Shown here: in pieces, positions 1 to 15,000 of the stretch
Layout: the number at the start of each line of letters is the position of its first letter
How positions within the stretch are numbered: position 1 is the stretch's first letter
From: Lentisphaeria bacterium
GTDB lineage: Bacteria; Verrucomicrobiota; Lentisphaeria; JABSQK01
DNA length: 59,503 bases
Assembly: GCA_013215875.1 (NCBI GenBank)
Contig: JABSQK010000002.1
Span: 1 to 59,503, forward strand
Reading direction: 5' to 3'
Position numbers and translations under genes: made by a program
Notes under the pieces: generated by a model
Database searches by the model: none
What the model was told of the DNA's origin: nothing
Seen by the model: only the letters and a program-made list of their open reading frames with translations

Positions 1-3000
1 CAATATAGATTGTATCACTGCCGGAACCCGCATTAATCACCATGTCACTATTTGGGCCAAGGTCGGTGCTCATTACATAGACCGTATCATCGCCGGCACC
101 TGTAATAAGTGTCAAGCGTTCGATGTTGATCATCTCGCGAATTTTGAGACCGGCGCCGTATACACGCTGGACGACTTCGCCTTCATCATTTAGCTCGGCA
201 TAGACGAAGAAGACATCGCTCAAGGCTGTACCGACAATCGCAACCGAATCAAATCCTGTGCCGCCATCGATATCGACATTGGCATTTTCCATATAGATGA
301 TTGTATCAGAGTCTACTTCAGGAATACCTAGATCTGCACCTTCAGCAGCAGAGAAAATATTAGCTTGTTGAGACTCGAGTAATTGTGCTTCGCCTTCGTC
401 ATTCAATGTCAACAGTGCTTTGATAAAGAAGGTGTCATCGCCCTGATCACCATAGAGCTGAATATCTGCGGCATTGTGTGTCACTTCAAAGTAATCATCG
501 CCCTTGCCGCCATGAAATGCGGTATCTTGATAATTCACACCGTTGGTCACTTCAATCACAACGGTAATTTCACGGCCTTCGACTAGCACTGTTTCAGTGG
601 AAAGGATGCTACCGATATAGAATTCATCGTCGCCATCATCACCATAAAACTCAATCTTCATGGTTGTATCATCGGAGATAATTTTATCATCACCATCTTG
701 CGCATGGAAAGTAATTGCATCGATGGTGCTATAATTTAGAACCTGCAGGCCTTTATCATTGGGCACATCATAAGTGAAATTATCACGAATCAAATCGCTG
801 GATTCTATGGTGATAATATTTTCATTGATACTGAGAGAATCAAACAAGCCACTGTCAGTATTTAATTCGGCGAGGATACCAGCCGCGATATCGGCAATCT
901 CTGTATCTGCTTCCAGAACCGTATAGCTATATTCTTTATTATTAATTGCGAGTGTCCATACATCATTTTCTACAACTTTACCGCTGATTTCAACGAGCCA
1001 GTTATCGGTTGATATTGGCGCGGTAATATCGATCATGTTTACATTGTTTAATGATGTGACTGAAACATCCAAAAGAGCTTCAGCATCTTCGGCACTATTT
1101 ACATCGTAACCTTCGGCACCCGTTGTATGAGAAATAATTAATCCATCCTGATGAATCCCGTATTCTGTCCAACGGCTATTGGAAAAATCATTGCCATAAT
1201 CCCAGGCACGGTCATATGCCGTATCGAATTGAATAATGTCGCTGACATCTGCATCATCGCTACCAAGGTATTGAAGTGAATCAATGCCCACACCATTATT
1301 TGTATAGTTGTCTGACGGATCGTGTCCTTCGCCACCACCGACAATGTAGAGCTTGCCAAGTGATTCTGGATTTTGTACAAAGGTGAAGTCATCGCCGGAA
1401 TCTGCACCACCAATAAGTGTTACGACACCATTTTCGTCGAGTTGGCTTACGCCATTTATCAAGAACGTATCAACATCTTCTCCACCATAAACATCAACTT
1501 GTCCGGATGTAGCATCAATATTAAATGTATCATAATTAGCACCAGCATGAATGGTCGTATAGTCTGCTGACAAGCCATCAATCGTGATAAAATCAATACC
1601 GTCGCCATAAGTCAAATTGAGTGCATTGGCATTTTCATAATTAATGGCGATTTGTGTTGGTCCATTATCATTATAATTATGGGTGATTGTGTGAGTGTCT
1701 GAAGCATCATCATAATCAATGGTGCGTGCCACAGCATAGAGCGCAAAGTCATCGGCAATTAATTTCTGCTGATAGGCCAGAGAGCCTGGTGTGGAATCAT
1801 CACCATTTATGATGGCATCGGATTCCACATCGTAATAACTGGTCGCTTTCAAATTTTCAGCGCGGATCAAAGCAATTTTTGCTTTCAATAAATCAATACT
1901 TGCCGCAGCAGCACTTGCATCGGTTTCATCGAAACTCGCTGGTACGGTTAAGCTGCCATCAGATGCGATTGTCGAGAGCTGAGCCATAGTCATCTGCACA
2001 TCTGCTGCACCCGATTGGGTAATCGCTGCATGCAGATCATATATAGCATCTGTACCATTATAATAAATTGCGTAGAATGTTTCTGCATTGGCATAGAGCT
2101 CATCATAAAAGCTTTGCAGTTCATCTTGGAGATCGGTTAATTCACTACCTGTGCTGATATCTATTTCAGATTGAATACCACTAATCTGACTTTGCAAAGT
2201 TTCTATTTCTCCAAAGACCTGGGCCTGAGCATTGTTGATATCTGTAATGGTCTCATCATAGTCTACCACCAGATCGATCAATGCCTGTAATTGATCCTGG
2301 TTGGCTGCAATTGCAGCTTCATATGTCGTGAGATCGCCAGCACCGAAGTAATAGCCATTGTTGCTATCATCCACATTTAATGTGTCGATCCCTTTTATTA
2401 AAAGTATGTCGACATCATCACCAGATGCTGCAAGTTCGGCGCTGTATGCTGGCGCTTGATGATTGCGCAGCAAGTTTTGAAGCTTAGCGGCGATGACCTG
2501 ACGGGTTTCATTGCCGGTCGTTATGTAGGTATATTCAATGCCATCAATGGTCACTTCCCAAAGTTCATTCGCATCGATGGTCGTACCCGAATTGTTTCGG
2601 CTTACGGCATAGGTGCTTGTTGTCGCTATGTCACCATAATTATCATAGACCTCAATTGAGTCATCCTCTTTTACATAAGCCTTGTAGCGTTGGCCATTAA
2701 TTTTACTTTTAAAGGCGCCCAGAATATGTGCCAGTGTATCGCCTAAGGCAACCACATAAATAAATGCCGTGGTGCCATCCAATTCAAGGTTCCAAATGTC
2801 GCCGATAGACACTGCCATCGCGCCGAGATCCAATTCACTTGCATCACCTGAAACTGTTAGGGCAAGTCCCTGGTCAGCAGAATTTATTTCCAGAACCGCG
2901 CTACTGAGAACTTGCAAGCTGCCCATATCAACATTTACGATACCATCGATATTTGTGGTATCGCCTGCATTGCCAAAGTTCACCGTATCGGCAGATTCAT

Positions 3001-6000
3001 TGGTATTGATATTTGTTGTATTCGCATGCGTGCTTAGAACGGTGAGCGTATCCTGGCCATAGCCAAGACTCAAGTTTAATTCTTCAACATTGTCATATAC
3101 CACGGTCGATAACATACTGTTACTATCGAAGGTCGTGTTTGTCAGTTCATGTGACTGCAAGCCAATTTCACCGGCGGCAATAATATTAACAGTATCGGTT
3201 CCGCTACCAAGATAAAGCGTCAAAAGGTCAGACGCATTTGTACCGATGTCATCTAACTTGTATGAGCTGTTATGAATATTTACCGTATCATTGCCATTCA
3301 ATGTATAAAGATTTGTGATAATCGAAACACCATGAATGTTGACTGTATCGTCATACTCAGAGAGATAGAAATTCAATGTTTCTACAGTTTCATCATAGTT
3401 GATATTTCCACTCATTCCAAAACCTGAAATCTGTCCTTGCGACATGACACCAGTAAGTCCGATAGACGAGTAGCGTGCATCTACATTGAGTATATCCGTA
3501 TTGCTGTTGCCAATGATATTTATATCTGCAGTCATCGCTGTCAGATCGTAACTGTTGCCAACACTTCCTATATTAATCGTGTCATTTTCTGAGCCGGTAT
3601 TAATATTCAATACGGAACTTGATTGCCAAATATTGAGAGTATCGTTGCCGCCTTCAGTATTTATAGTAACTGTTCCTGCAGTCGCGCTATTCTTAAGTGT
3701 CAGTACGTCATTCGCTGCGCCACTATCGACATCTACAGTTCCAACAGTTCCTGATAAGGTGAGATCATATGTATCAACGCCACTGCCGCTGCTAATATCA
3801 ATATTGCCAATTTCATCTGATGAATCAATAACGATGTCGTTAATGCCATCACCCATGCTTACATTCAGGTAGCCAGCCTCACCGGTATTTGTCAGTGTAA
3901 AATCATCATTACCAGTTCCTGTAACAATATCAATATTACCAATTTCTGCAGAGGAATTAATATCGATGTCGTTGGTGCCGCTTCCCAGATTTGCATTCAG
4001 ATAGCCAACAGTTCCTGTGTTGATCAAAGTCAGATCGTCATTACCTGTACCTGTAACAATATCAATATTGCCAATTACATTCGAGGAATTGATATCGATG
4101 TCGTTGGTGCCATTACCCATATTTGCATTCAGATAGCCAGCAGTTCCCGTGTTGATCAAATCCAGAACGTCATTCGCACCGCCAGAAACAATATCGATAT
4201 TGCCAATCGATCCTGCTAAGGTGACGTTATAGGTATCGACGCCACTACCACCGGTAATATCAATATCGCCAATCGTGTCGTTTGAATCTAGGTTTATGGT
4301 CTGTGTACCATCACCAAGGTCTGCAGTCAAGTTGCCAATGGTGCCGATATTGGTCAAGTCTAAATTATTGGTCGCAGATCCAGCTGTAATCGTGATGTCG
4401 CCTACTTCTTTAGTCACATCAATAAGGAATGAATCTGCACCATTTCCTGCGAATATGGTAATATTTGCAGCGATACGTTCAGCCGTAGTTGCAGTTTCTT
4501 CAATGGTAAACTGGTCTGCACCATCACCACTGTAGACAATGAGGTTTGATATATCTGCATCTGCATTTATATCAAAAATATCTGCACCATTGCCTGTACT
4601 AACGGTAATTGTATCAAGCCCAAATGCATCGAGAATTGTTATGTCATCTACAGTTGTGGGTGAGGCAAATTCATTGATGCTGTAATCCGCATTTTCAATG
4701 CTGGCAAAATAAATACCATTTTCATTTGCGCCTGTAATCGCATCAAGAGTGATTTCATAATTGTCAGTACTTCCAGTTACATAGCTACTTAAAACAGTAA
4801 TCTCTGAATCAACAATTTTATTCAGACTGACATAGTATGGCAGATAGAAGCCAGCCGTATCCTGTAATGCTTTTATATCGATTACAGCTTCTTCCTGGTC
4901 ACCGGCTTTTTCGACAATAATCAATCCGTCGATAATTGGTGCTTTTATATCTGTACGCAGAACCTGACTCAAGCCTTCGACGACCAGTCTAGTGACATTT
5001 TCATCGGTGAATTCAAGCACTGCTAATTCACTATTTTTTGCAGTATCGATAAGACCTTCAGCTTCTAATTGGTTGAGATAATCTGTCCAGTTTTCGGCAC
5101 TTAGATAAACACCACCATCGAGCTCTGAACTACCTGCAACAACAGCAGGGCCAGCAGTATTGTCCGTATCATTTAAGCGACGAACAGCAACAGATTCCAA
5201 CATCTTATCGCCGTTGGCATCCACACCATAGTACGAATACGTGTAGTACGCTTTATTATAATTATCGATCTCGGCGACATAATCTTTTACGCCTTCAATT
5301 TCATTTAGTATGGATCCGTCGAGCTCTCCGATTGTGCCCTCGATGCCATCCACATTATAAGCGATTTGCAATAATGCCTGTGTGCCGCGTTCGTTGTCGA
5401 GATCATTGTCTCGCAGATCTTCAATATCTAAGCTGGCATAATCTTGGCCGAAAAGTTCACGCCCACTGTATATACCAGATTTATTATTCCAGGTTTGCGC
5501 TTCATCATAGGTCGCAGTGTCCCAGATTTCCTGGGTATATTTATAGGTCGTCGTACGATTGTTGACAATGATGTCTGTTTGGCTATAAACCTTCAGTGCT
5601 GAATCCGTCGACAAGTCATAGTTTACTTGCAAGCCTTCTTTCACAGAAACTAGTGTAAGAAAAGCTTCCAGGTCGAGCAGCGATGTTTCCAGAGAACTGG
5701 CTCCACCGATGCCATCGAGAATTAAATTGGCAAGAATCGAATCGTTCTGCAATGCATCCAATGCATCAAGTGAGAACGATGCTGTACTGGAATATTCCAG
5801 ACCGAGTAACTCATAACCTTTAGAAAGGAAATCTGTCACTGCTTGTTTGTACTCGACATCTTCAGGTTCTGCAAGTGCTGCCAGTCCATCAAGGGCACTC
5901 GCTAAATTATCGAGCTCCTCTTCAAGGGTGCGGCGTTCAGATACGACTTCTTCATCGATGGAAATAGTTACCGTATGTGAGGCAATATCATTATTTTCCA

Positions 6001-9000
6001 TTTGGTCGAGTAAGCCAAAATCAAGGTACTTATTGTCGCGCGACAAGGCACTTTGAACATCTTCGTGAGAGATGCCTGTTCCGCTCAGGTCCAATTGGCC
6101 AGTATCAAATATATAGTCCGCAAGGTTCACTGTCTGTGTGCCAATAACAATTGACGCACCACCAGCAATCTCCGCATTTACTTCAACTGAGTCATTGCCA
6201 CTACCACCACCAATACGAATCACACCCTTGATACGATTAAGGTCGTAATTTTCAGGAAGGATTTTTTCGACTATGCGTTCGGGTAAGTCATCGAAACGAT
6301 AAGCGGCGGCATCTTCATAGGTTTGGGCGCTATAGTTTACTTCGTAATTTACCAGTTCATTTTGCTCGGCATTCACTTCATAAAACATGGAGATCAAGTC
6401 CCAGAACATATCAGCACCAGCACCAGCACTGTATCCATGTGGGTGGATGCCATCGCTCTCACCATGGATATGCGCCATTCGTGATCCAGAGACATTGAGC
6501 TCCGCAGTATACATGTCTGTAAGATACAGATCCATGTCGTAGCCCCATGGGGACGTATCGATTTCTTCAGCACCTTGTATATAGTTTGAGCTTTCCTGTA
6601 TCTGGTCACCGTGCAGGAAGTCACCCCAGTTTGTGCGCGTAACAACCCAGCTTAAATATTCATTATAAAGGACCTTGTCTACAGTACGGTTCTTGGCATA
6701 AAGATTATCAGCAGGAATAATTGCTTTCAAGGTTTCCAGATTAATCGTATCGGGTAAAACGGGTGTTGGGTTTGACGGAAAATTGCGTTCCCAGTCTGCC
6801 TCACCATGATCAATGTAAGACCCATAAAGACTTTCATTGATATCGTAATTTCCGTTTTCGTTTTGATCAATCCAGTTTGCGTCCAGCAATGCATCCTCAA
6901 GGTCATCCAAGCCATAGGCATAATCCCTCGGAGTAGAACCCCAAGTATGGTAATGCGGCGCTGCCCAGTAACCAGTTCCATGAGATTCCAGGGTTTGCAG
7001 ATACGTACCATGCACAGGATTTTCGTAAGCAAATTCCACACCTTGGGCAAAGAGTTTAAGGGCTGTGGAAAAGTTCGCCTCCAACAAGCGCCAATATCGA
7101 TCTGTTGCACTACTGGTGATGTTTAATTGATCTAAAAGTTCTGTACCAACCCAGCGTTCATAGAATGCTTTAAAGGCATCTGCATTGTATGCCTTTTTCT
7201 GCAAGATTACATCGTTGTAGGTCCAGTCCTGGCTATCAACAACATCTTCTAGAAGCAATTGCTCCACCGTATAAATCGCATTCGATTCGGGATATTTCAC
7301 TTCAAATGTTTTTTGCTCTCCACCAAGAATTACCGTGTCATCACCGGAGCCCATATTGATCAACAGGTTAAGGTCCTTGCTCAATCCATAAATATAAACA
7401 GTGTCAGCACCGGCACCAGTAATCAGTGCGAGGCGTTCGATATCGACAATCTTTTCAAGCTTTAGCCCGGCACCATATAAATACTGTTGGTCATCATTGT
7501 CTGTGAAGATATAGAATTCGTCGTCCAGTGCTGTACCGGCTACGACCAGTGTATCAAAACCGGATCCGCCATAAATTTCAACACGATTATTTTGCACATA
7601 ATCAATCAAGGCATCGTCATCTGTTGATTCTATATTTCCTTCTTCGTCTCCCGCACCAGCAATAATATCACCACCGTCGACCTCTTCACCCGTTTCTTGT
7701 AGTTGTGCTTTGAGGAAGAACATATCATCGCCGGATTCACCGAAGAGACGTAATACACCTACATTGTGATTCACTTCAAAGTAGTCATCACCACTGCCAC
7801 CATAGAAATCACCATTGTAACTAACACCCGCAGTAACACCCTCAAGGCCATCAATTACTTCAATGAATCTGCCATCAATCTCTACAGATTTTGTGGCAAT
7901 TACACGACCAATAATAAAGTTGTCTGCGCCGCCATCACCGTAGACTTTTGTTGCCGCCATACTATCATCTGAAATGAATGTATCATTTCCACCACCACCG
8001 TGGATTTCGACATTTTCAACTGTGCGATCATAATAGATACGTTGGAAATCTGTCGGGTTGGAAAGCGATGCAGATAAGCGAGTTGTGGCTGCAGCATCGG
8101 CAATATCCGCCGGTCCATTTACCAACTGTTCATTGGATGTATTTTCGGTCTCTAATTCAAAGAAGTTTTCTTTATTATCGATATCTGCATCGAGCAATTC
8201 AACGCGCCATGGATTTCGGCTTGTTCCCAGGCCTGTGACAGTTACATCGCCAATTGTTGATAGATTCTCAAGTGCTGTTTCGATCTCACTTGCATTAATA
8301 TCAACTATCGAAAGGTCAGTCGATGCAGTTGTTTGAGTAAATACTTCTGCTGTAGTCTCTCCATTATATGACAATTGGAAAGTTCCGCTTTGCCCGGCAA
8401 ATAAATTAAACAGCTGAATTTCATTTATGGCATTTTCGAAGAAATCATCCAGGACGGGCTTACTATCCAATAGGCCTTCCACGAGATCTGATTTAACGCG
8501 CTCAACATACGCACGCTCAACAGCTGCTTTGGCAATTCCCTCATCCGAACTGATGAGCTTAAAGAATTTATCTTCAGCATTTTTATTCTCAGCATTTGCA
8601 GAAAGGAATTCAACCAGCCATGGGTCTTCGTCTGTGCCAGTTCCGGTGACTTCTACATCCAAGCCTGCAAGAGCCGCTTCAAGTTTTGCTTCTATATCAT
8701 CGGCTTCATCACCATCTACGATATCTGCGGTTTCTGCACCATCGTAGGTTAATGTAAAGTTTGCTGTTGTGAGGCGTTCGATAATTTGGCGGCTGGTATC
8801 CACATCGAGATGCATGGTATCTGCAGAATCATCTGCGCCCCAGATCTCAATCGTATCATTGTCTGTTGAACCGGTACCACTATCGACTACTGCTACGAGT
8901 GAGGCACCAACGATCGCTCCGCTCAAAGTCATCACATAAGTATCGCTACCCTCTGTACCGTCAAAAATTCCGCCCTTGGTAAAGTTGTTTATAGCAAAAT

Positions 9001-12000
9001 TATTTGCCGACGCACCACCATAGAGCAGGAAGTTTTCAAATAAGGACATGGTCGTTTCCAACTCTTCAATGGAAACCATCAACTCGGCATCGAGCGGATC
9101 CTCTTCTTCGCCCGCAACAAGTAAATCTGTATCCGACAAACTAAAGTTCAGGGCGCGCGCTTCAATTAATGTATCGAAACCACTGGTATCGCTAAAGGTA
9201 TCTACACCTGCACCACCGGTAATTATATCATTATCAGTACCACCGATAATTGTATCAGCATAGCCTGTACCAACGATTCTGTCATTGCCAGCGCCACCGA
9301 TCAATGTGAGATTATCAACCGCTCGGGCAGTCAGAATTTGCGACCCTTCTATTTCTGTAGAATTAGGAATGTAGCCGGCAATAATTCGGTCATCACCATC
9401 GGCACCATCAACTGCAACCACATCATAAATAATCGATTCGTTCAAACCAACTAAATCGATACCATGTATGGTAATAAACATTGTACGCTCTTCGGGATCA
9501 GTAGAGACTTCACCATCGACTAAACGCTGATGACTGACCTGAACTGTATCTGACTGACGTGATAAGATAGGATTTTCTTCTTCATCGACTTCACCTTCAT
9601 CGAGGTACTGATGGCCGACGAGGAAATAATCACCCAGGTCTCCACCGGTAACTGTTACACTGTCTTGAGTTTTATCATTTTCCCAGGTCGGATCTTCAAA
9701 CCAATCTGTCTCACCTGTTCTCTCAACTGAGCCATCACCATCTAGGTCGGCCCATACGTCTTTCTCAATCATGCGTGGAAGATTGCGCTCAATGGTACGG
9801 TATGCACTAATATAAAGGTCGGCACCCGCTGACTCATCGAGTCCAAATACAGCATGGTCATCTTCGCTGTCTACCAATACTTCATAACCACTGTCACCAA
9901 TCTGCTCAACAACTCGCATTGCAGAAGATGTTGATTCAAAAAGCACATCAAATGTTTCAAATTCATATTCAATTACAACGGGTAGCGATGGATTATAATT
10001 TTCCAGGAAAATAACTAACGGATCATTGCCAATACCACCTGTTACGGAGATATCTGCACCATTAAACCAAATATCCAATGCAGTTTCAATGTCGGCAGCA
10101 TTAACATTCGCTTCCTTGTCTGGATCAAAATCGACATGCTCAGTCAAGCTATTGTACATCAGTGTTACGCCGGTAATACCTTGTGGCAATTGCAGATATG
10201 CACTCGTTAATACATCTGCGACTGCAGCTGTTACGCCGCCACCACTATCAAATAAAAATACTGAAATATTAGAATTACCAAAGTCAAAGTAATAATTCCC
10301 GTCACCCTGGGTGATTGTCACATCACTGGCAAAGGCATTATCTATTTTTGTTTTAAGTGCGCCAAGACTAGCAATGTCTCCCGCTGCCAATGTTGTATCA
10401 AATCCCTCAAAGTAAAGAACTGTACCAGCAGCAATGTCTGATTGATCAATTGCCTGGTATGTAAGATCATCCACCTCAATTAAGTTCAGTTCGCGCTGCA
10501 TAAGCTGTATGCTGATAATTTGTTGCATAGCATAGGGACTCTCACCATCAAGATCTGCATCAATTAGAGCGATGATCCATGGCTCAGCCACTGTACCAGA
10601 ACCGGCAATCGAAACCTCTCTAATTGAGTCCATTGATTCGAGTGCGTTGCTTAATTCAGTGCGGCTCATGCCAAAACCGATTTCAACACTATCGCCAGCA
10701 TATCGAAGTTCCATATTCTCCATCCACTCATCAAGTGCTAGAGTAAAGCTGCCATCATTGCCCGTATAACCTTGGCGAACCACATCACTGGAAGCTGTTT
10801 GAATATAAGACCCTTGCGCATAGCGCTCTCCAGAAATTTCGGCAAATTCACCATCTACCAGGTCTGCTTCGATGATAACGATATGCCATGTTCCAGAACC
10901 TGTGACTATTACTTCGTTTATCTCCTGCAATGATTCCAGGGCCGTCTTTATGTCGGCAGCAGTTATACTTCCTGTGTAATTTACATCGACTCCGGAGTCA
11001 CCATAAAAAATTGTTATTGGCTCAGCTGCGACTAAATCTTGTATACCATTTAAATTTGAAAGTACTGTGGCCGTTTTATCAAAAAGCGTTGATGGCTCTT
11101 CGATATCTGCGATGACCATTTGTGTCCAGTTGCCTAAACCACCCTCTTTTAGAGTCAAAGTCACTACCCATGGAGTACCTTCTGTACCGCTACCGGTAAC
11201 GCTGACATCACTGTCTACTGTGATGCTCTCAAACTGTTCAATTGCTGTTTGCAATTGCCCCGTAGTCATACTGCCATTTATAGTGATGCTATCCTGGCCA
11301 TACCATAATAGTGCATCGGTTTCGTTCAAAAAGAAAGTCTGCACATCATTGACGAGTTGGCTTTCACCATCCAATGTCGAGCCGCTATTATCTGACCAAC
11401 GCTGTGAACCGACTTGGTTTGTTACTGTATACTCCAACTCAAAGTATTCACCAAAGCCATCATCATCGGCACTGAGAATTACAACGGTCCATGGTTCGCT
11501 GGAATTAGCGCCGGTAAAGACTTCTACATCCACAATTCCGGCGATGTTTTTCAAGGCTGTTTCCAGTTGCGCCACACGGTCCATCTCTGCTTCAGAGCTC
11601 AAGTCAAATGTAACTGAGCCGTTTGCGCCATTGTAGCTAAAATCAATGTTTGTTGCATTGTATGGAATCACCAAAGATTGTCTGCTATTTAATATCGCTG
11701 CGGCATCTTCAATCGCTGCATCTGATGTGCGGGTAATCACAAGGTTTGTAGCAAGTGCTGATCCACCCATGACAAATTCAAATAGTTCCGTTGGGCTGGT
11801 TCCTGAAAGATCAATCAACCAGGGATCACTCGTCGTTCCTGATCCACTGACCGTGGCAGTTAAAGACAAGAGACTTGAGAGACGCGATTGCAATTCTCCG
11901 GCTGTCGTTGTAGAATCAATAGCCACACCATTATTGCCATACCAAAGGATACCGTCTGTGGCAGTGGAAGGTAATGAAATAAGCTGAAAGTCGAGACTGC

Positions 12001-15000
12001 TTACTGCTTCAATATCGTCAGAGATATCGACCAGATTGGCGCTGCCATCATTATTAAACAAGTACTCAGCAGAATCATCCTGCACACGATAGAACTTATC
12101 ATAGACCCGAACATCATCGCGCTCAATCAGTGTACCAACAAAGTTCTGGTAATAATAGTGTGTCGCCAACTGTCGATAGACATTGCCCACGTCTGTAGTG
12201 GCATCGTGAAAAGTGACAATCCAAGGTTCAGCAGCTGTTCCACTACCGGTAACTGTTACATCAACAATTGCCCCTATAGATGTTTCCAAAGCTGTTTCCA
12301 CTTCGGCGGCACTCATACTTGAATTTAATTCTACGCTATTCGAACCCGTCCGCGCGTTATCGACAACTTCATCATCATAGCCGTAATAAACAGTGACGAT
12401 ATCCAAGCCATCGGCCAGGTAAATTTCTTGCACACTTTGGTCTACATAAGCACCGTCTATTTCCGATTCAGTATCTACAGAAATCAGCTCGGGACTTGCA
12501 TCTTCATTAAACAGGTAGCGGCCGCCATCTTGAATGTCATAACGGTAAAAATATTGAGCCGTCCGTACATCCGGATCGCCATCAAATGCTGTAAAGCTTA
12601 AAGAATAAACCTGCTGGTCTTTCTCCTGGTCATATTGCACCTGCCACATCGTTGCTTTTGCAGTTCCAAGAACAACATCGACATTTTGAATAGTCGTATC
12701 GAGCAAATCACCAATGATGAGTTCATCGCCTAAACTACCAAGATCGATCTTAAGCTCTTCAACTAAATCCAGATTTAGTGAGTCATCATTAATTGTGAAT
12801 GTAGCAGCAGTTCCAGAACCCGAATACTCCACACTAACTACATCGACACTGTCATTATTCGGATCGACAGTTACATCAAGAATATCATCACCAGCGCCAC
12901 CGGATATATCGAGGGTTTCGCCATATGGAATATTGGAATATATCCATTGGATGAGGTCATCTCCGCCGCCACCATCAGCAACTACCGAGCCTGTACCCGC
13001 ATCGATAATGTCATCGCCCTCTTCTCCGTATAACTCATTCGTACCGCCATTGCCAAAAATCTTATCAAAGCCATAGCCACCATATATGACATCATCGCCA
13101 TCAAAAGTTTCTTCATCGGAATCGTCACCAACAAGGAAGTCACCATGATGATTACGCAAGACAATATTCACACCATTCAGGTCAATTAAATCCGCTCTAT
13201 GTGTGCCGCCTGATTCAACTTTCAGATATAAACCAGTATCGCCATCAAGCACATATAAACCACTCCCATCGACTGTCATTGTTACCGGTAAGCCAATCTC
13301 ATTATAAAAAGCGTAGGCACTACCATCGGGCTGATAAATTTCTGAATTGCGTTTTTCACCATCTCTATTTAAGTAAAGAGAAATGCTGTACTCATCGCCA
13401 CCGTCTAAATAATCATCGCCAATTCCACCATAGATTACATCAAATCCACTTTCAGCATTATTACCGATACCACCAAATAAGCGATCACTACCAGCACCGC
13501 CCATCAAGATATCATCGCCTGTTCCGCCAAAGAATGTCAATCCAGAATAGACATAGTTTTGGCCCGATGTTTTTAAACGGTCATCACCAGCATCACCATA
13601 AATTCTGTAGCTGTCATCTGCAGCCGCGGCTAGCATGCTTGTATCAATCATAAAATAGTCATTGCCGCTACCCAGGTTGATATCCAAGCTTGTCAATAAT
13701 GCAGCTTCATCATCGCCAGTAAATGTAATGATATCATCGCCGCCTCTCAAATCTCCGGTGATCGCACTCACGGCTGCATTAATTCGTTTGAATGTATAAC
13801 GGTCGAGTTTACTACTACCATTGATGTCGATAGAATTTACATCTCTGGCCAGGAATATTTCCATGCGAAGACCGGTTGAAACAATCACAACTTCTTCATC
13901 CGGGTAAGAATCGCGCCAGCCTGCAAGCATGTCGCGCAAGGTTACTTCTTCTCCGCTGGTATAATATTCCGTATCGATACGGCCATTTACGACCATGCTT
14001 TCGAGAGTCAAGTCACTATCAATTGTAACTGCTTCGATATTAAGATTTGTTCCATGGTCACCACTGGAGATATCTGCTATTGTCAGAACGCCACCACTAA
14101 GGTTTGCTAATTCTTCTTCAGAATCAAGCACACATTCCCAGTCAAATTCAACAATCGTTTCATCGATAAAGCGTTCTTCTGCTTCAAAGAGAGTGATTTC
14201 ACTAAATCCAAGATCGATCCCGATCCATAAGAATGCTTCGAGGAAGACGTTTAGCTCACCATGCACATCAAACAAACACTCCGGCCCTTGACCAATGCGT
14301 TCGAAAAGTTCCGAACCATAAAGTTTGCCATCGCCTATCGGCAAATCATTTTCGAAGGCGGTTTCTTTGTCATTCAAATCAAATTCGATTATCGCTTCGA
14401 TACCACCGCGAACACCCGCTTCAACAAGACCACCGATTCCGAGAGATGCAGATACACCTACTGCTGCTCTAAAGCCGACTTCCGGTTCATCTTCGGGGGT
14501 ATTTTCACGGCCATGATCATCCAGATACAGTCCATTTATTAAACGCCAGCTTTCCGCTAGATCAAAATCTGTTTCCATCCATTGGCGCAAGCCACGGGTA
14601 TCGTAGCCAAAATCAAAATTAGTATAGGCGCTTATTTCACCAAAGAATCCGGCATTCAATCCAGGGAAAACCATATAGGATTGGCTGTATTCGAAGTCGA
14701 GATCCAAATCAGGCAAGTCATAATAAAATAGATCCACTTCGCCACGGCCTAATACAAAATCAAGCAATGTTGCTGGATCTTCAAGAACTGGAATGCTCCA
14801 GCGCTTTTCAGATGTGCCACTTGTTCTGCTGCTGGTACTTTTTCCATCCAAACCTTCCTGGTCTGGTCCGGCAATTGTTTCTGCATGACTGCCCATTTGG
14901 GCGGTGCGTTGGGAATCGCTTGTGGCGCCTGCCAAATCAGCATCGGACGATTCCGCATCGGGGTCGGTTGCGAAACTTTCTGTTAAATTAAATGTACCAA

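Noticed and set aside
3795-4260. CRISPR-like regularly spaced repeats
   Set aside because: The 132-bp periodicity preserves the frame and encodes 44-aa protein repeats; no short identical repeats with unique spacers.
6394-7110. Minus-strand ORFs 6394..6645 and 6727..7110 as separate genes
   Set aside because: They lie in a different frame from the well-supported giant reading frame and have no recognisable homology or start context.
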